From the NCBI RefSeq assembly GCF_028401385.1, contig NZ_JAQOMR010000001.1:3454501-3518500 (forward strand): 64,000 bases of DNA, written 5' to 3'. This stretch comes from Marinicella algicola (GTDB lineage: Bacteria > Pseudomonadota > Gammaproteobacteria > Xanthomonadales > Marinicellaceae). The position numbers and the translations under genes were made by a program. Below are positions 31,002 through 43,008 of this stretch, one piece after another (within the stretch, counting starts at the first letter, position 1; the number at the start of each line of letters is the position of its first letter). Under the pieces are notes generated by a model that ran no database searches, was not told where the DNA came from, and saw only the letters and a program-made list of their open reading frames with translations.

Positions 31002-32087
31002 ATGGCACCCTATCCATTTGTGATCGTCGGAACCGGCTGGCGGGCACAGTTTTTCCTGCGGGTGGCAGCCGCGTTACCAGAGCGCTTTCAGGTGCTTGGC
31101 GTTGTTTCCACGAGAACGGCAGATGAACGCGCTGCATTTTCCACGCAGTGGAATGTGCCGGTCTTCAACTCGACTGACGCGCTGCTGAAAGCGACCCACC
31201 CCGCATTTGCAGTCTTGTCGGTGCCCCGCGAAGAAACGCTCAACCGGATTTCTGAATTTGCCGCCGCCGATATACCGATCCTCACCGAAACCCCGCCAGC
31301 CGCCGACCATGACGGATTGTTGAAAGTTCATGCCCTTGTGGAACAGGGCGCGCGCATCGAGGTTGCCGAACAGTATTTCCTTCACCCCGTATTGACCGCA
31401 ATGCGCAACCTGATTGCCGAGGGACGGATCGGCACGCCGAGCTACGCACACATTTCGATCATCCAGACCTATCACGGCGTCAGCCTGATGCGGAAACTGC
31501 TCGGCATTGGCTTCGAGAACGCAACGATCTCCGCAAACCGTATAGCGCTGCCCATGGTAAAAGGACCTGGACGCTATGAGCAGCCTGATCGCTATGAGAT
31601 CATCCCCTCGGAACAGATGATCGGCACGTTCGACTTCGGTGACCGGATTGGCATTTATGACTTTGCCGAAAGCCAACACAGAAGCCGGATCCGCGAACCA
31701 CGCGTGACGGTCCGTGGCGAGCGTGGCGAGATCACACCGGAACGGACCGACTATCTGATTGATGAGAGAACGCCCATCTCGGTTCCGTTGCTGCGCAAGG
31801 ACACCGGCCATTTCATGAATTTCGAGGGCTACAGCCACGTTGGCATCATGGTTGGTGAGCGCTGGATCTACCGCAATCCTTTTGCCGGCCCTCATCTCAC
31901 AGACGATGAGATCGCTGTCGCGACCTGCCTTGCGAACATGCACACATTCGTCGAGACGGGCCAGTCGTCATATAGCTTCGCCGAGGCCGCACAGGATTGT
32001 TATCTTGCGGACATGATGGCGAAAGCCGCTGAAGGCAGGGCGCCGGTAGCAACCAAGTCTCAACCCTGGGCCAGGTCTGCGTCCTGA
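31002..32087 (+). CDS. Gfo/Idh/MocA-family oxidoreductase
   Basis: An intact 361-residue protein. The N-terminal Rossmann fold begins FVIVGTGWRAQFFLRVAA, and ILTETPPAAD near residue 97 takes the place of the usual EKP motif, so the conserved catalytic lysine is not obvious. GAGGAGG precedes the ATG. Substrate unknown; a sugar or inositol derivative is the family norm. It is divergent from the ArsR operon. Confidence 0.8.
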   Translation: MAPYPFVIVGTGWRAQFFLRVAAALPERFQVLGVVSTRTADERAAFSTQWNVPVFNSTDALLKATHPAFAVLSVPREETLNRISEFAAADIPILTETPPAADHDGLLKVHALVEQGARIEVAEQYFLHPVLTAMRNLIAEGRIGTPSYAHISIIQTYHGVSLMRKLLGIGFENATISANRIALPMVKGPGRYEQPDRYEIIPSEQMIGTFDFGDRIGIYDFAESQHRSRIREPRVTVRGERGEITPERTDYLIDERTPISVPLLRKDTGHFMNFEGYSHVGIMVGERWIYRNPFAGPHLTDDEIAVATCLANMHTFVETGQSSYSFAEAAQDCYLADMMAKAAEGRAPVATKSQPWARSAS

Positions 32088-32576
32088 CGCAGGGCGGCTA
32101 GCAATTGGCTTGAGCCCGGTAAATTGCAGACCTTTCACAATTGAGACCGGAAAGACCGCAAGGGCATGGAAAAACCATGCCCTTGGTGCACTTCATTGAC
32201 CACCCTTCCCGCAAACGGCTCTCCTTATCTGTTCTGCAATCCTGTCGGCACGGTCGTCCTGCCGCTTGCCAAAGTGATGCAGGCGCAACGACACCGGATC
32301 TGGACCTGGTGCCATTTTCCTCCGCCTTTCTGGGACTTCCGGTTACGCCGCTCACTTATTCGTTGCTCAACCGAGATTGCCTGTGTGCGGTCTGGCGATC
32401 GTCTCCGAGGCGGCTGCCTTTTAGGTTGGAGAGACAGTGACCTTCCAACGACACACGTGTTTTTCAACCCATCGTGACTTTCGATTGAAGTGCTAAACGG
32501 CTAGATTGGCGGCTGTGTTTGATAAGCGTTGTCTGATGGACAGCGTGCCCCTTGCAAACTGGTGAAGGTCCCCGCC
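32088..32576. other. Intergenic region, no supported gene
   Basis: About 490 bases. It contains the 11-bp hairpin at 32159-32185 and a smaller GTTGGA/TCCAAC pairing around 32423-32447. Open frames here have no recognisable protein features. Confidence 0.4.
32159..32185. terminator. Perfect 11-bp hairpin after the Gfo/Idh gene
   Basis: CAAGGGCATGG / CCATGCCCTTG with an AAAAA loop, 72 bases past the Gfo/Idh stop. No T-tract follows on either strand, so terminator function is uncertain. Confidence 0.45.
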
Positions 32577-33312
32577 GTGCCGAAGCAGACGATCATATCG
32601 ACCGCCTTACTGGTGGTCTTCGCCTTCCCACGGCGCATGCCGGACAAATCGAAAATCCGCGCGGCGTACTCGAGCTTTTCACCTCGCAGGGTTGCTCTTC
32701 ATGCCCCCTGCCGACAAGGCGGTCGCGACAATTGCCGATGAGGGCGACATCGTCGTTCTCAGCTACCATGTCGATTACTGGAACTATCTCGGCTGGACCG
32801 ACACGATGAGCAGTCGAGATAACACCGAACGACAATATGCCTATGGAGAAGCGATGGGCCGCAGCGGTGTCTACACGCCACAGGCGATCCTCAACGGCCG
32901 CACCCAGATGATCGGGACCAGCGCCAGCGAACTCGACAAGGTGCTCGAAACCCTTGCGCAGGAAGACAAAGGTCTGAATGTCTCCGTTGAAACGGCAATG
33001 AATGGCGATGAGGTTCTGATCGAGATCGGCCCTGGAACCGGCAAGGCCGATGTTCTCGTCGTCTATTTTAAAGGCGAGGAAAAGGTTGCCATCAAGGATG
33101 GCGAGAACAAGGGCAAGACAGTCGTCTACCGCAATATCGTCACTGATGTTCAGACCGTCGGCATGTGGCACGGCGAACCGACACGCATCATCCTGCCGGC
33201 CCGCATGCTTGACCCCGCCGAGAGCGACGGATGCGCGATCCTTCTGCAAGCCACCGACAACAATGGCCAACCCGGCGCGATCCTCGGCGCATCCCAGATT
33301 ACCGCGGACTGA
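32577..33312 (+). CDS. DUF1223 secreted thioredoxin-like protein (two frameshifts)
   Basis: Signal peptide VPKQTIISTALLVVFAFPTAHA, then ENPRGVLELFTSQGCSSCPPADKA with a CxxC, then SYHVDYWNYLGWTD and RSGVYTPQAILNGR, all DUF1223 hallmarks. Single C bases are missing at 32627-32629 and 32704-32708. The GTG at 32577 follows GAAGGT. About 245 residues. Predicted periplasmic; its activity is unknown, though the fold and CxxC suggest redox chemistry. Confidence 0.8.
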
Positions 33313-33495
33313 AAGCCCGAAAACACCAGTGTTTACGGCTTCCCGGCCGTAAGTTTAGCGCGAAGATTAACAACTTCTTTACCATGTTCAGCGAAAGCTA
33401 GTGCACGTGACTTTTGATGCGGGCCTTGCGGACGCGATCCTGGACAACCTCGTCCGATCTGCCGCAGCACCAGCAAACCGGAGCAGGCAGGAACC

Positions 33496-36400
33496 ATGGC
33501 GCAAACGCGGATGACACAGGACGCACAGGGTGACAGACCCTCCCTCAACGCGCTCAGCCACACCATCGAGGGGCTGGAATCGCGCCTCAGCGAAATGATG
33601 CAAGCCCGTGCCGCATCGCCACAACGCCCCGCGCCACGCCAGTTTCGCGAGCCGCAGCCGGAACGTACCCCGCGCGAACGGGTAATGCCGAACCCGGTCT
33701 CTGCCCGCATCGATACCGAACTGCACGAAATGAGCTGCACGCTAAAAGAGCTGCGCGCCAGCGTACGTGAGGATTTCTCCCAAAGCCTGCGCGACGAGCT
33801 TGCCGGGCTACATACCATGCTCAGCCACCTCGACCAGCAGACTGACACCCACGACATCGATGAGCAAACGCGCAGCGAACTGATCCGGATTTCCGAAGCG
33901 GTGGACTGGCTGGTTACCAATGCGGCAGCCGATGATGACAGCAGGCTCATGGCTGAGTTCGACCATCTGCAATCATTGCTGCATGGTCTTGCCGATGCCA
34001 AGAGCATTACCCGTCTGGAAAACCGGTTCGAAAACATCGAGCGCCACCTCGCGCCTTTCGATCCGGCAAGGCTCGATGCGGAGCTGAAGGCACTTGCCCG
34101 CGGCCTCGATGATATTCGCCGACAGGTTGATGACACTGACAGCACACGCAGCCTGGAAGATATCGAAAGCCGTCTCTCCGGCCTGGCCGAGGCCATGGAA
34201 GTGCTGTGCACCCGTTTTCCCGCTGTTGGCAAGAAAATCGACGGACAGATCGGTGCCATCGAACGCCGTATCGACGATATCAACCGCAACCTCGAAAGCC
34301 TTGGGCAGCGACAGAACGAGCCGGTACGCGATGCCGCGATCGAGCGACTGGAAGGCCGGCTTTCCGAGCTCTCCAGCATCGTCGCTGCCGTCGACTGGCA
34401 GATGCGCGATCAGGGCGCCAAACAGGCAAAGCTTCTGGACAATCTCGACGGGATGGCGCGCCGCCTTGAAAACCACAGCACAGCCGAAGGCCATCTGAAG
34501 CTGGAGGCCCGGATCGAAAAGCTCGCGAATTCCGTCGAACGGCTTGGTCCGGGTATCGACCGGCAGACGCTCGGCAAAGCCGTGTCGGAAATCACCGACA
34601 AGATCGGCGGTATCGACATGGGCGGCGCCGAACGCAGGATCACAGCAAAGATCGAAACCGCCACAAACGGATTTACCGACGAAGACAGGCGTGACCTCAA
34701 GGAACAGCTCAACAGGCTGGCAGGTCTTGTCGAAAGCAATGGCCGCAACATCGATCCGCGCGCGATCGAAGACGCGATCGAGCGCGTCAATGACAGGATC
34801 GGCAGGATCGATCTGGACAGCGCCGAGCGCAGGATCGCAGCAAAGATCGACACCGCCGCAAACGGATTTAGCGATGCAGACAGGCAAGAGCTGAAGCAAC
34901 AATTCAGCCGGCTTGCGGACGTTGTCGAAAGCAATAGCCGCAACCTGGAACCGCGTGCGCTTGAGAATGCTGTCGAGCAGATCAACGAAAAGATCGGAAG
35001 GATCGACCTTCAGGGCAGCGAGCGTCGTCTTGCAGCCAAACTCGATATTCTGAGCCTCGCAGCTGCCGATGAAAACGAACGCAACGCGGTTCGCGCCGAA
35101 CTGGAACGGCTGGCCGATCTGATCGATAAAGGCCCTGGCGGTATCGCGCCTGCAGCGCTTGAGGCCGCCGTATCGCGGATCAGCGATGGAATTTCCCGCA
35201 TCGACATTGCTGGCGCAGAACGCAGGCTGTCCTCGCAGATCGCCTCCATGCCGGCCCTCAACACAGCACCTGACCCGCACAAAAAACCGATGCGGTCGAT
35301 ACCGCGGCACTTGAGCAGCGCCTTGCCGCACGCATCGATGCACTCGACCTTTCGGGCACAGAAGAGCGCCTTTCGCACAAGATCGCCACACTCGAGCAGA
35401 GCGGATCTGAGCAGCGCCTCAGCGCCCAGTTGACAACGCTTGCCAGCCGGCTTGAAGACAGCAAACGCGATAGCAATGGACAAGCGCTGCAGAAGCTTGA
35501 ACGCCAGATCGCGGAAATAACGACCATCGTCAGCCGGCCCGAACCGAAACTACCGCTCGCCGAGCTGGAGGAGCGCATCGCCGCCCGTATCGAGAACCTG
35601 ACCGCAAGCAACGACGATTACATCATCGAGGCAGCCCAGCATGCGGCCGAAGAGGCGCTCAAAACCTTCGAACGTCAGCGCAAGGGCGAAGCCGATGAGC
35701 ATGTCGGCCTTATCAAGGCTCTCGCCGCCGACCTGAAAAACCTGCAGAACAGCAATACCGGCGGCGGCGACCAGACGTCACTCAAGGAAACGCTGAAAAC
35801 GATAGCGGGCCGACTGGATACCCTCAATGACGGTCTCACCTCGGACAAAACGGAACGCGCGAGCGACGACGACGCCAGACCGGTGACGACCACCAAAGAG
35901 ACCGTTGCCATTGGCACGACCGGAGTGGGAGACCAGGCACCGCCGTCCTTCGAGACCCATTTTGCGACCATGCCCGCAAACCCCGGTTCGAAACCCGCCG
36001 AGCCGACACCGGAGGCCCATGACGCTGCAAGCGAGGACGTGATGGATATTCTGTCCCGTGTGCGTGCGGGCCAGGCACCGGAACCACGCGGCCCGGTCCT
36101 GCCCGTGCATGATCGTCCGGTTGCAAAGGCCGAGGTCAAGAAGCGCGAGCCCGGAAAACCAGCCGGCGTGCGCAACCAGCGCTTCGCAGCCCCCGGACCG
36201 CAAGGCGACCTGATTGCCGCGGCACGGCGCGCGGCGCGCTCTGCCCTTGCCAATGCCGAGGACATGACGCCCTCTATCGGCCCGAAGTCCGGCGGTGGCG
36301 GCGATGATGGAGACAGTGAGAAGGGCGATCGTTTTTCGCGCAAACCCGTCTACCTTGCTGCAGGCGCGATCCTGCTTGCGATCATGGCCTACCCGATTCT

Positions 36401-37861
36401 GACCGACCTGGGAAAGGATCGTGATACCATCCTGCAGGCCGTCAAGACATTCGAAACGTCACCGCCAGCGCTGAGAGCGCCAGCAGCACAGCGGCCTCAA
36501 TCTGCAACCGCCTCCCTGAACCGGCAGTCCGAAACACGGCAACAGCCCCGTCCATGCGGGTCGCTGCGAGAAGCGAGGTCAAGTCAAATTTCGCGGCGGA
36601 AGGCATCGACATCGCCAGCGCGCCCGCAGCCCGCGCCTTTCGGATGATCGATACGGACAACTCAATCATCACCGGCAGTATCAAACCGCAGGCGCCCGAA
36701 GCCCCGTCCAGTCTGGAACAGACCACCCCCACACCCGCAAAACGGGCTGCCGGCTCCATGGTCTCGCCCGCAGAAGAGCCGGTCAAGTCTTCTACCGTGA
36801 CCACGCGGGACATACTCGACATGCTGGCTGAGCCCTCAGCGGCGCAGCAGGCGCCTGCCAAGACCTCTGAGAGCGCGCAGGAACCCGCTGTTGCCCCTCC
36901 CGTCATCGTGAAACAAGCCTCTGAGAACCGCCAACCGGCAGCCCGTTCACAGGCCGAACCCGCCGTCGGTCAACGCCCGAAAGAACTGGCGCCGTTCGAC
37001 ATCGCAATTCCGGATACAATCAAACCTGCCGACCTTGCCGCTGCCGCACGGGCCGGCGACGCAAACGCACTCTATGAGATCGGCATGCGTTACCAGGAAG
37101 GCCGGGGCCTTAAAAAGAACGCAACCGAAGCCGCCTTTTGGCTGGAACTTGCAGCCGATCGTGGCTCGGCACCGGCGGCCTTCCAGCTGGGCAGTCTCTA
37201 TGAAAAGGGCGCAGGCGTCGATAAGGACACAGACAAAGCCGTCACCCTCTACCGCAAGGCCGCCGAGGCCGGCAATGTCAGTGCAATGCACAATCTGGCG
37301 GTGATGCTGGCCAATGGCGCAGGCATCGACGTCCCGGACTTTGCCGAAGCGGCAAAATGGTTCCGGGCGGCCGCCGACCACGGTATCGCCGACAGCCAGT
37401 TCAACCTCGCCATCCTGCATGCCCGTGGCGTCGGTGTGGATGCCGACCTTGTGCAATCCTACAAATGGTTTGCCATTGCAGCGATCAACGGAGACGCGGA
37501 GGCCGCCAAACGGCGCAATGAGGTCACTGAGGCGCTTTCCGACGCCGATCTCAACCGGGGCAAGACGCTCGCCGCCGAATGGCAGGCAGAAGAACCCGTA
37601 CCGACAGCAAACCGTGCCGTCATTCCCGCAGACTGGATGCCGCAGGAGGCCTTGGCCGCAACGGTCGACAAACAGGCGATCGTGCGTGACATCCAGGTCA
37701 TCCTCAACGACAATGGATTTGATGCCGGCCCAGCAGACGGTCTTCTCGGTGCCAAAACCGATGCCGCGATCAAGGCTTTTCAGAAGGCGAGCGGCCTTAC
37801 AGCCGACGGCGCGGTCACACCGCAACTCGTAGAGGCATTGCTTGAGCGCAACAGCGCCTGA
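33496..37861 (+). CDS. podJ: PodJ-like polar localisation protein (two frameshifts)
   Basis: A polypeptide of about 1455 residues: long coiled coil (residues 10-900), a single membrane segment (PVYLAAGAILLAIMAYPILTDL, about 950-970), then a periplasmic part with Sel1-like repeats (about 1188-1345, for example YEIGMRYQEGRGLKKNATEA) and a C-terminal peptidoglycan-binding domain (about 1392-1453). This order is that of PodJ, which organises cell poles in Caulobacter and Agrobacterium. The coiled coil contains repeats of about 65 residues with GRID..SAERRIAAKI. Frame breaks lie at the A-run 35281-35286 and near 36540. Confidence 0.85.
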
Positions 37862-37979
37862 CAAGAATCGACGGCTCTCAAGCGTTTGATTTGACAGCAG
37901 CGCTGCGGAGTCGCAAAAGGAATTGCTTTTCAATAGGCTGGACGCGAACCGTCCGGCCGTGCCGCTATTGGGGAAACGC

Positions 37980-38905
37980 GTGTCGATTTACCTGCCGATT
38001 GCCGAGTTGTCGGTCAATATTTTCGTCATTCTCGGCATGGGTGCGGCGGTCGGCTTCCTTTCGGGGATGTTCGGCGTCGGCGGCGGTTTCCTGATTACCC
38101 CATTGTTGATCTTCTATCAGATCCCCCTGTCGTCGCGGTCGCCACCGGTGCAAGTCAGGTGGTTGCCTCATCCGTTTCCGGCACCCTCACCCATTTCCGC
38201 CGCGGCACGCTCGACATGAAGCTCGGCACCGTACTCTTGAGCGGCGGCCTTGTCGGCGCGACCATCGGTGTCTGGCTGTTTTCGCTCTTGCGCGAACTTG
38301 GTCAGCTCGATCTGGTGATCTCGATCCTCTATGTGGTGCTGCTGAGCTCGATCGGTGCGCTGATGCTGGTGGAAAGCATCCGGGCGATAAGGCGCAGCGC
38401 CAACCAGAAGCCGGTCTCCTTGCGCAAACCGGGCCAGCATAACTGGATCCACCGTCTGCCCTTCAAGATGCGGTTTAAGAAGTCAAAGCTGTATCTGAGT
38501 GTCATTCCCGTATTTGTGCTCGGCGGCACGATCGGTGTTTTGACCTCCTCGCTCGGTATCGGCGGCGGCTTCATCATGGTGCCGGCGATGATCTACCTGT
38601 TGCGCATACCGACCAATATCGTCGTCGGCACATCGCTGTTCCAGATCATCTTCGTCTCGGCCTACACCACGGTGGTGCAGGCGGTGACTAACTACGCGGT
38701 CGATATCGTGCTTGCCACCATCTTGATGATGTCGAGCGTGATCGGCGCCCAATACGGTGTGCGCGTCGGCCAGAAGCTCAAGGGCGAACAATTGCGCGCG
38801 CTTCTGGCACTGCTGATCCTCGCCGTTGGCGTGCGCCTTGCCTTCGGTCTGGTCGTCACCCCGACCGATCTGTTCTCCGTCGTCTTCGAGGGAGCGCCGG
38901 AATGA
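37980..38905 (+). CDS. TauE/SafE-family sulfite exporter-like permease (frameshifted)
   Basis: About 309 residues with eight or so membrane segments and the two family glycine motifs GMFGVGGGFLITPLL and SSLGIGGGFIMVPAM. One C is missing at 38123-38127; restored it reads IPPVVAVATGASQ. The GTG at 37980 has GGGGA upstream. Family members export sulfite, sulfoacetate or related anions; the substrate here is unknown. Its stop overlaps the TIGR02186 gene by four bases. Confidence 0.85.
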
Positions 38906-39690
38906 TGAAACAGCTCCTTTCAGTCCTGGCCCTCCTTTTCATGCCCGCAATCTCTGAAGCGCAGCAGGTGCCGGCGATCCAGCAGGAAACCCTGGAAATC
39001 GGCACGTCGACCAATGAGATCGCCATCACCTCGGATTTTTCGGGCGCTGACCTCACCGTCTTCGGCGCAATCAACGATGCCGATCCGATGCTGTTGTCGA
39101 AGGGCGGCTATGACATCGTGGTGATCCTCGAAGGTCCCAAGGCCGAAGCCGATGTTCGGCGCAAGGAGCGGTTCTTCGGGATCTGGGTCAACCGCCAGAC
39201 GATTTCATTCGAGCATGTGCCGCGTTCCTATTCGATTTCGAGCACGCGGCCACTTGAGGACGTGACAACACCGCAGGCATTGAATTCGCAAGGCATCGGC
39301 GTGTCGCATCTGCGCATCGCGCCGGTCGGCTATTTCGGCGATGCCAGCGACGTTGCCAATTTCCGCGAGGCCATGCTGAGACTGAACGCGATCGACGGCA
39401 TTTACGATGCCGAATATGACGGGGTGAAGTTCGTTTCCAACAGCCTGTTCCGCGCCAGTCTGCGGCTGCCTGTGAACATTCCCCAGGGCACCCACACCGT
39501 TCAGGCCTACCTGTTCAAGGAAGGCCGGCAGATCGCGACCCAGAACCTGCCACTCCGGGTGGTCAAGACCGGGCTGGAAGCACAACTCACCACCGCCGCT
39601 CACGAATATCCGCTGTTCTACGGCCTCGGCGCGGTGTTCATTGCGTTATTTTCGGGCTGGTTTGCTAGCGTGGTTTTCAGGAAGAACTGA
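38902..39690 (+). CDS. TIGR02186 family membrane-anchored periplasmic protein
   Basis: An intact 262-residue protein with an N-terminal signal peptide (QLLSVLALLFMPAISEA), a beta-rich domain and a C-terminal membrane helix (FYGLGAVFIALFSGWFASVVF). It matches the alphaproteobacterial TIGR02186 family, whose genes habitually sit beside TauE/SafE permeases, as here. A joint role in anion export or envelope sensing is inference. Confidence 0.8.
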   Translation: MMKQLLSVLALLFMPAISEAQQVPAIQQETLEIGTSTNEIAITSDFSGADLTVFGAINDADPMLLSKGGYDIVVILEGPKAEADVRRKERFFGIWVNRQTISFEHVPRSYSISSTRPLEDVTTPQALNSQGIGVSHLRIAPVGYFGDASDVANFREAMLRLNAIDGIYDAEYDGVKFVSNSLFRASLRLPVNIPQGTHTVQAYLFKEGRQIATQNLPLRVVKTGLEAQLTTAAHEYPLFYGLGAVFIALFSGWFASVVFRKN

Positions 39691-39713
39691 GGCCCGGATT
39701 TTCGGCAAGTGCC

Positions 39714-40427
39714 CTATCCAGCCAGCGCTGCAAACGGCAGCGCATAAACCCGATCGGGACCCAGCATATGGGCGATAAGCGTGTTGCGGTCAAAAAGGCC
39801 GGAGAATGCTGTGTGGCGAAGGTCGAGGCCGCCGCGCGTGGTGGCAAAAGCCGGCAGCATCAGCCTGTTTTCATCCGCAGCAAAGCAGGGACGGCGGACG
39901 GATTTGCCCGGACGGTTAAGCGTGGCGGAAGGGTGTAGATGGCCGCAGATTTCGGCCTTCTCTGCCGCTGCAGGCTCATGACGGAAGGTCAGACCTTCAA
40001 AGGACCATTGATCAAAAACCGCGCCCGGCAGCCCGGCAACGCCGTCGGGATCGTGATTGCCATTGATCCAGACCCAGTCGCAGCCTTCTGCAAAACCCGA
40101 TAGCCGCTCGCGATGCTCATCCGTCATCTCGCGGGCGCCGACACGGTCATGAAAGTTGTCACCGAGCGAGACAATGCGGGCCGGGCGATAACGGGCGATG
40201 ACAGCTGAAAGCGCTTCAAGCGTGCGACCGGTGTCATAGGGCGGCACGAAGAAGCCGCGCCGCGCATGGGCAGCGCCGCGTTCCAGATGCAGGTCGGAGA
40301 CGACGAGCAGCGAAAGGTCGCGGAAGAAAGCGGCACCGGAGCAATCGAAAATCACCGCATGACCGGCAAACCGATCTGCGGGCCTCGCCGCGTGTTCCTT
40401 TTGAAAAGAAAGTATTTCCAGGCTCAT
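39714..40427 (-). CDS. pdeM: Ligase-associated DNA damage response endonuclease PdeM
   Basis: An intact 237-residue metallophosphoesterase with the motifs SDLHLERG, LGDNFHD, NGNHDP and GHLHPS. PdeM-type nucleases occur beside an Lhr-like helicase in a proposed DNA-repair cassette. The start overlaps the helicase stop by four bases (ATGA), so the two are co-translated. The ATP-dependent ligase and exonuclease that often complete the cassette are not in the window. Confidence 0.88.
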   Translation of the reverse strand: MSLEILSFQKEHAARPADRFAGHAVIFDCSGAAFFRDLSLLVVSDLHLERGAAHARRGFFVPPYDTGRTLEALSAVIARYRPARIVSLGDNFHDRVGAREMTDEHRERLSGFAEGCDWVWINGNHDPDGVAGLPGAVFDQWSFEGLTFRHEPAAAEKAEICGHLHPSATLNRPGKSVRRPCFAADENRLMLPAFATTRGGLDLRHTAFSGLFDRNTLIAHMLGPDRVYALPFAALAG

Positions 40428-42966
40428 GCGCCGGTCTCTTTTTCCGTCTTCCCGGTTTCCGCCATCTCAACCGCTGCAGCCAGTTCATCGACGGCCTGTT
40501 TCAGCACCGCCTCGCCAGCGCCGCCATCGACGCTTTCACGGCCGATTTCCAGAAGCACCGGCACGGCGAGCGGTGAGACACGATCCAGCCGGTAATGCGT
40601 CAGATGTCCCTTGATTCGCGTGAGCATTGTGCCAAGGCGAGCGAGATCCAGCAAGCCGGAGGCCGCATCCGCACGGGTGGCCTGCAACAGAACATGATCC
40701 GGTTCATGGCTTCTGAGCACGTCATAAATAAGGTCGGCGGACACCGTCATCTGGCGTCCGGTTTTCTCCTTGCCGGGAAACCGCCGCTCGATCAGACCGG
40801 CAATCGTCGCGCAGGCCCGGAAGGTGCGCTTGAGCATGTAGCTCTCATCGAGCCAGGCTTCGAGATCATCGCCCAGCATATCCTCATCGAACAGTGCTCT
40901 GAGGTCGAGTTCGCCAGAGGCCAGCATTGCGCCGATATCCTTCAGTCCCCAGACCGCGAGTGAGTAATCCGTCGAGACAAAGCCAGTCGGCTGCGCGCCC
41001 GCGCGTTCAAGCCGGCGGGTGAGCAGCATGCCGAGGGTCTGGTGCGCCAGCCGCCCTTCGAACGGATAGGCGACCATGTAGAAGCGGTTTTCGAGCGGGA
41101 AGGTTTCCACCAGAAGCTCGCCGCGCTTCGGCAGATGCGAGTGCTCGGCTTGTAGCGACAGCCATTCCCGGACGGCTGCCGGCAGCAGGTTGCGACGTTC
41201 GGCATCGTCCAGCATGGCGCGGACCCCATCGGCCAGAAAAGTCGACAGCGGAAATTTTCCGCCAGCATAGGACGGGATTTTCGGGTCACTGTCATAGGCC
41301 GCAGACGCCACGCACTCGTTTTCCCGCAGGCCCTCGAAACGCAGCACCTTGCCGGCGAACAAAAATGTATCACCCGGCCGCAGCATTTCGATGAAATATT
41401 CCTCGACCTCGCCCAGCACCGCGCCCCCTCTGAGCGGTCCGCTACGCCGTCCCGGGCGCACCAACCGGATCTTCAGCATCGGCATTTCTACGATTGTGCC
41501 AAGGTTCAGCCGGTACTGGCGGGCGAAATCAGGATGGGTCAGACGGTAGAGCCCGTCTGCGGCCTTGCGGATTTTGGCATAGCGCTCGTAGGTTCTCAGC
41601 GCATAGCCGCCAGTGGCAACGAAATCGACAATGCGGGCAAAGGTCTCGCGGTGAAGCCCGTGATAGGGCAGCGCCGAACGCACCTCTTCATAAAGCAGGT
41701 CCGCATCGAACGGTTCGGCGCAGGCCATGCCGAGCACATGCTGGGCCAGCACATCCAGCGCGCCATCGCCAATGGGTGGACTATCCTGTGCACCGACATA
41801 ATTGGCATCGAGTGCCGCCTGGCATTCCATCACCTCGAACCGGTTGGCTGGCACCAGAATGGCGCGGCTTGGATCATCCATGCGATGGTTGGCACGGCCG
41901 ATGCGTTGCGCCAGCCGACTTGCGCCCTTGGGCGCGCCGATATGCATCACAAGGTCGATATCCCCCAGTCGATACCGAGGTCAAGCGTCGAGGTCGCGAC
42001 GACCGCGCGCAGGCTTGCCGCAGCCATCGCCGCTTCCACCTTGCGGCGCTGACCGACATCGAGCGAGCCGTGATGCAGCGCGATCGGCAGGTTGTCGTCA
42101 TTGATGGCCCAGAGCTCCTGAAACACGATTTCCGCTTGCGAGCGGGTGTTGACGAAGATCAGCGTCATCGTCCGTTGTTTCAGTTCCGCGTAAATATCGG
42201 GAGCGGCATAGCGTGCCGAATGGCCCGACCAGGGAATACGCTGCGAGGCCTGCAAAATGGTGATTTCGGGCCGCGCACCGCCGCTCACGGTGATCAATCC
42301 TGCATGCGGCGCCGGGTCAACCTCGCCGGTCTGCGCCACCAGCCAGCGCTGCAACTCCATCGGGTCCGACACTGTGGCGGAAAGACCGATGGCGGTGAGT
42401 TCCGGGCGCAACCGTCTCAGCCTTGCCAGCCCCAGCGACAGCAGATGGCCGCGCTTTGAGGTGACCAGCGAATGCAGTTCATCGAAAATCACGAATTGCA
42501 GATCCTCGAAAAACCGGCCGGCATCCTTGGCCGCCAGAAGCAGCGCCAGCTGTTCCGGCGTCGTCAACAGGATATCGGGCGGTTTCAGCCGCTGACGCTG
42601 GCGTTTTGATTGCGGCGTGTCACCGGTCCGGGTTTCCATGGTGATGGCAAGGCCGCTTTCGGTGACCGGACGCTCCAGATTACGGGCGATATCAACGGCC
42701 AGCGCCTTCAGCGGCGAGATATAGAGCGTGTGTACCCCGCGCGGGCGCGTTCCCGGTTGGTGCGGGCCTTGGCCGTCGAGATTTGCAAGCGTCGGCAGAA
42801 AACCGGCGAGCGTCTTGCCCGCCCCGGTCGGGGCGATCAGCAGCATGTCCTCGCCCGAACCGGCGCGCGCGAGCAGCCCGAGCTGGTGGGCGCGCGGCTG
42901 CCAGCCATTTGCGGCAAACCAGCGGCGGAAGCGCTCCGGCAGTATGGATGTTTCCGTTTCGTTCAT
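40424..42966 (-). CDS. lhr: Lhr-like ligase-associated DEXH-box helicase (frameshifted)
   Basis: About 848 residues. Helicase motifs in order: Walker A LIAPTGAGKTLAGFLP, DEXH-type box FDELHSL, SAT motif LSATVSD, TRSQAE, and after the break QRIGRANH. One base is missing from the C-run 41962-41966; restored it reads DLGIDWGDIDLVMHIG. The long C-terminal region (about residues 400-845) is the Lhr-specific winged-helix and core part. It probably unwinds or remodels damaged DNA with PdeM. Confidence 0.88.
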
Positions 42967-43008
42967 GAAACTACGATTGCAGGAAACGGCACACGGGGAA
43001 AGGTATTT

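Noticed and set aside
32141..32477. Overlapping open frames on both strands
   Set aside because: No domain, signal peptide or ribosome site supports any of them.
33496..35260. CRISPR-like or satellite repeat in the podJ region
   Set aside because: The periodic DNA similarity is explained by repeated coiled-coil coding units, with no spacer structure.
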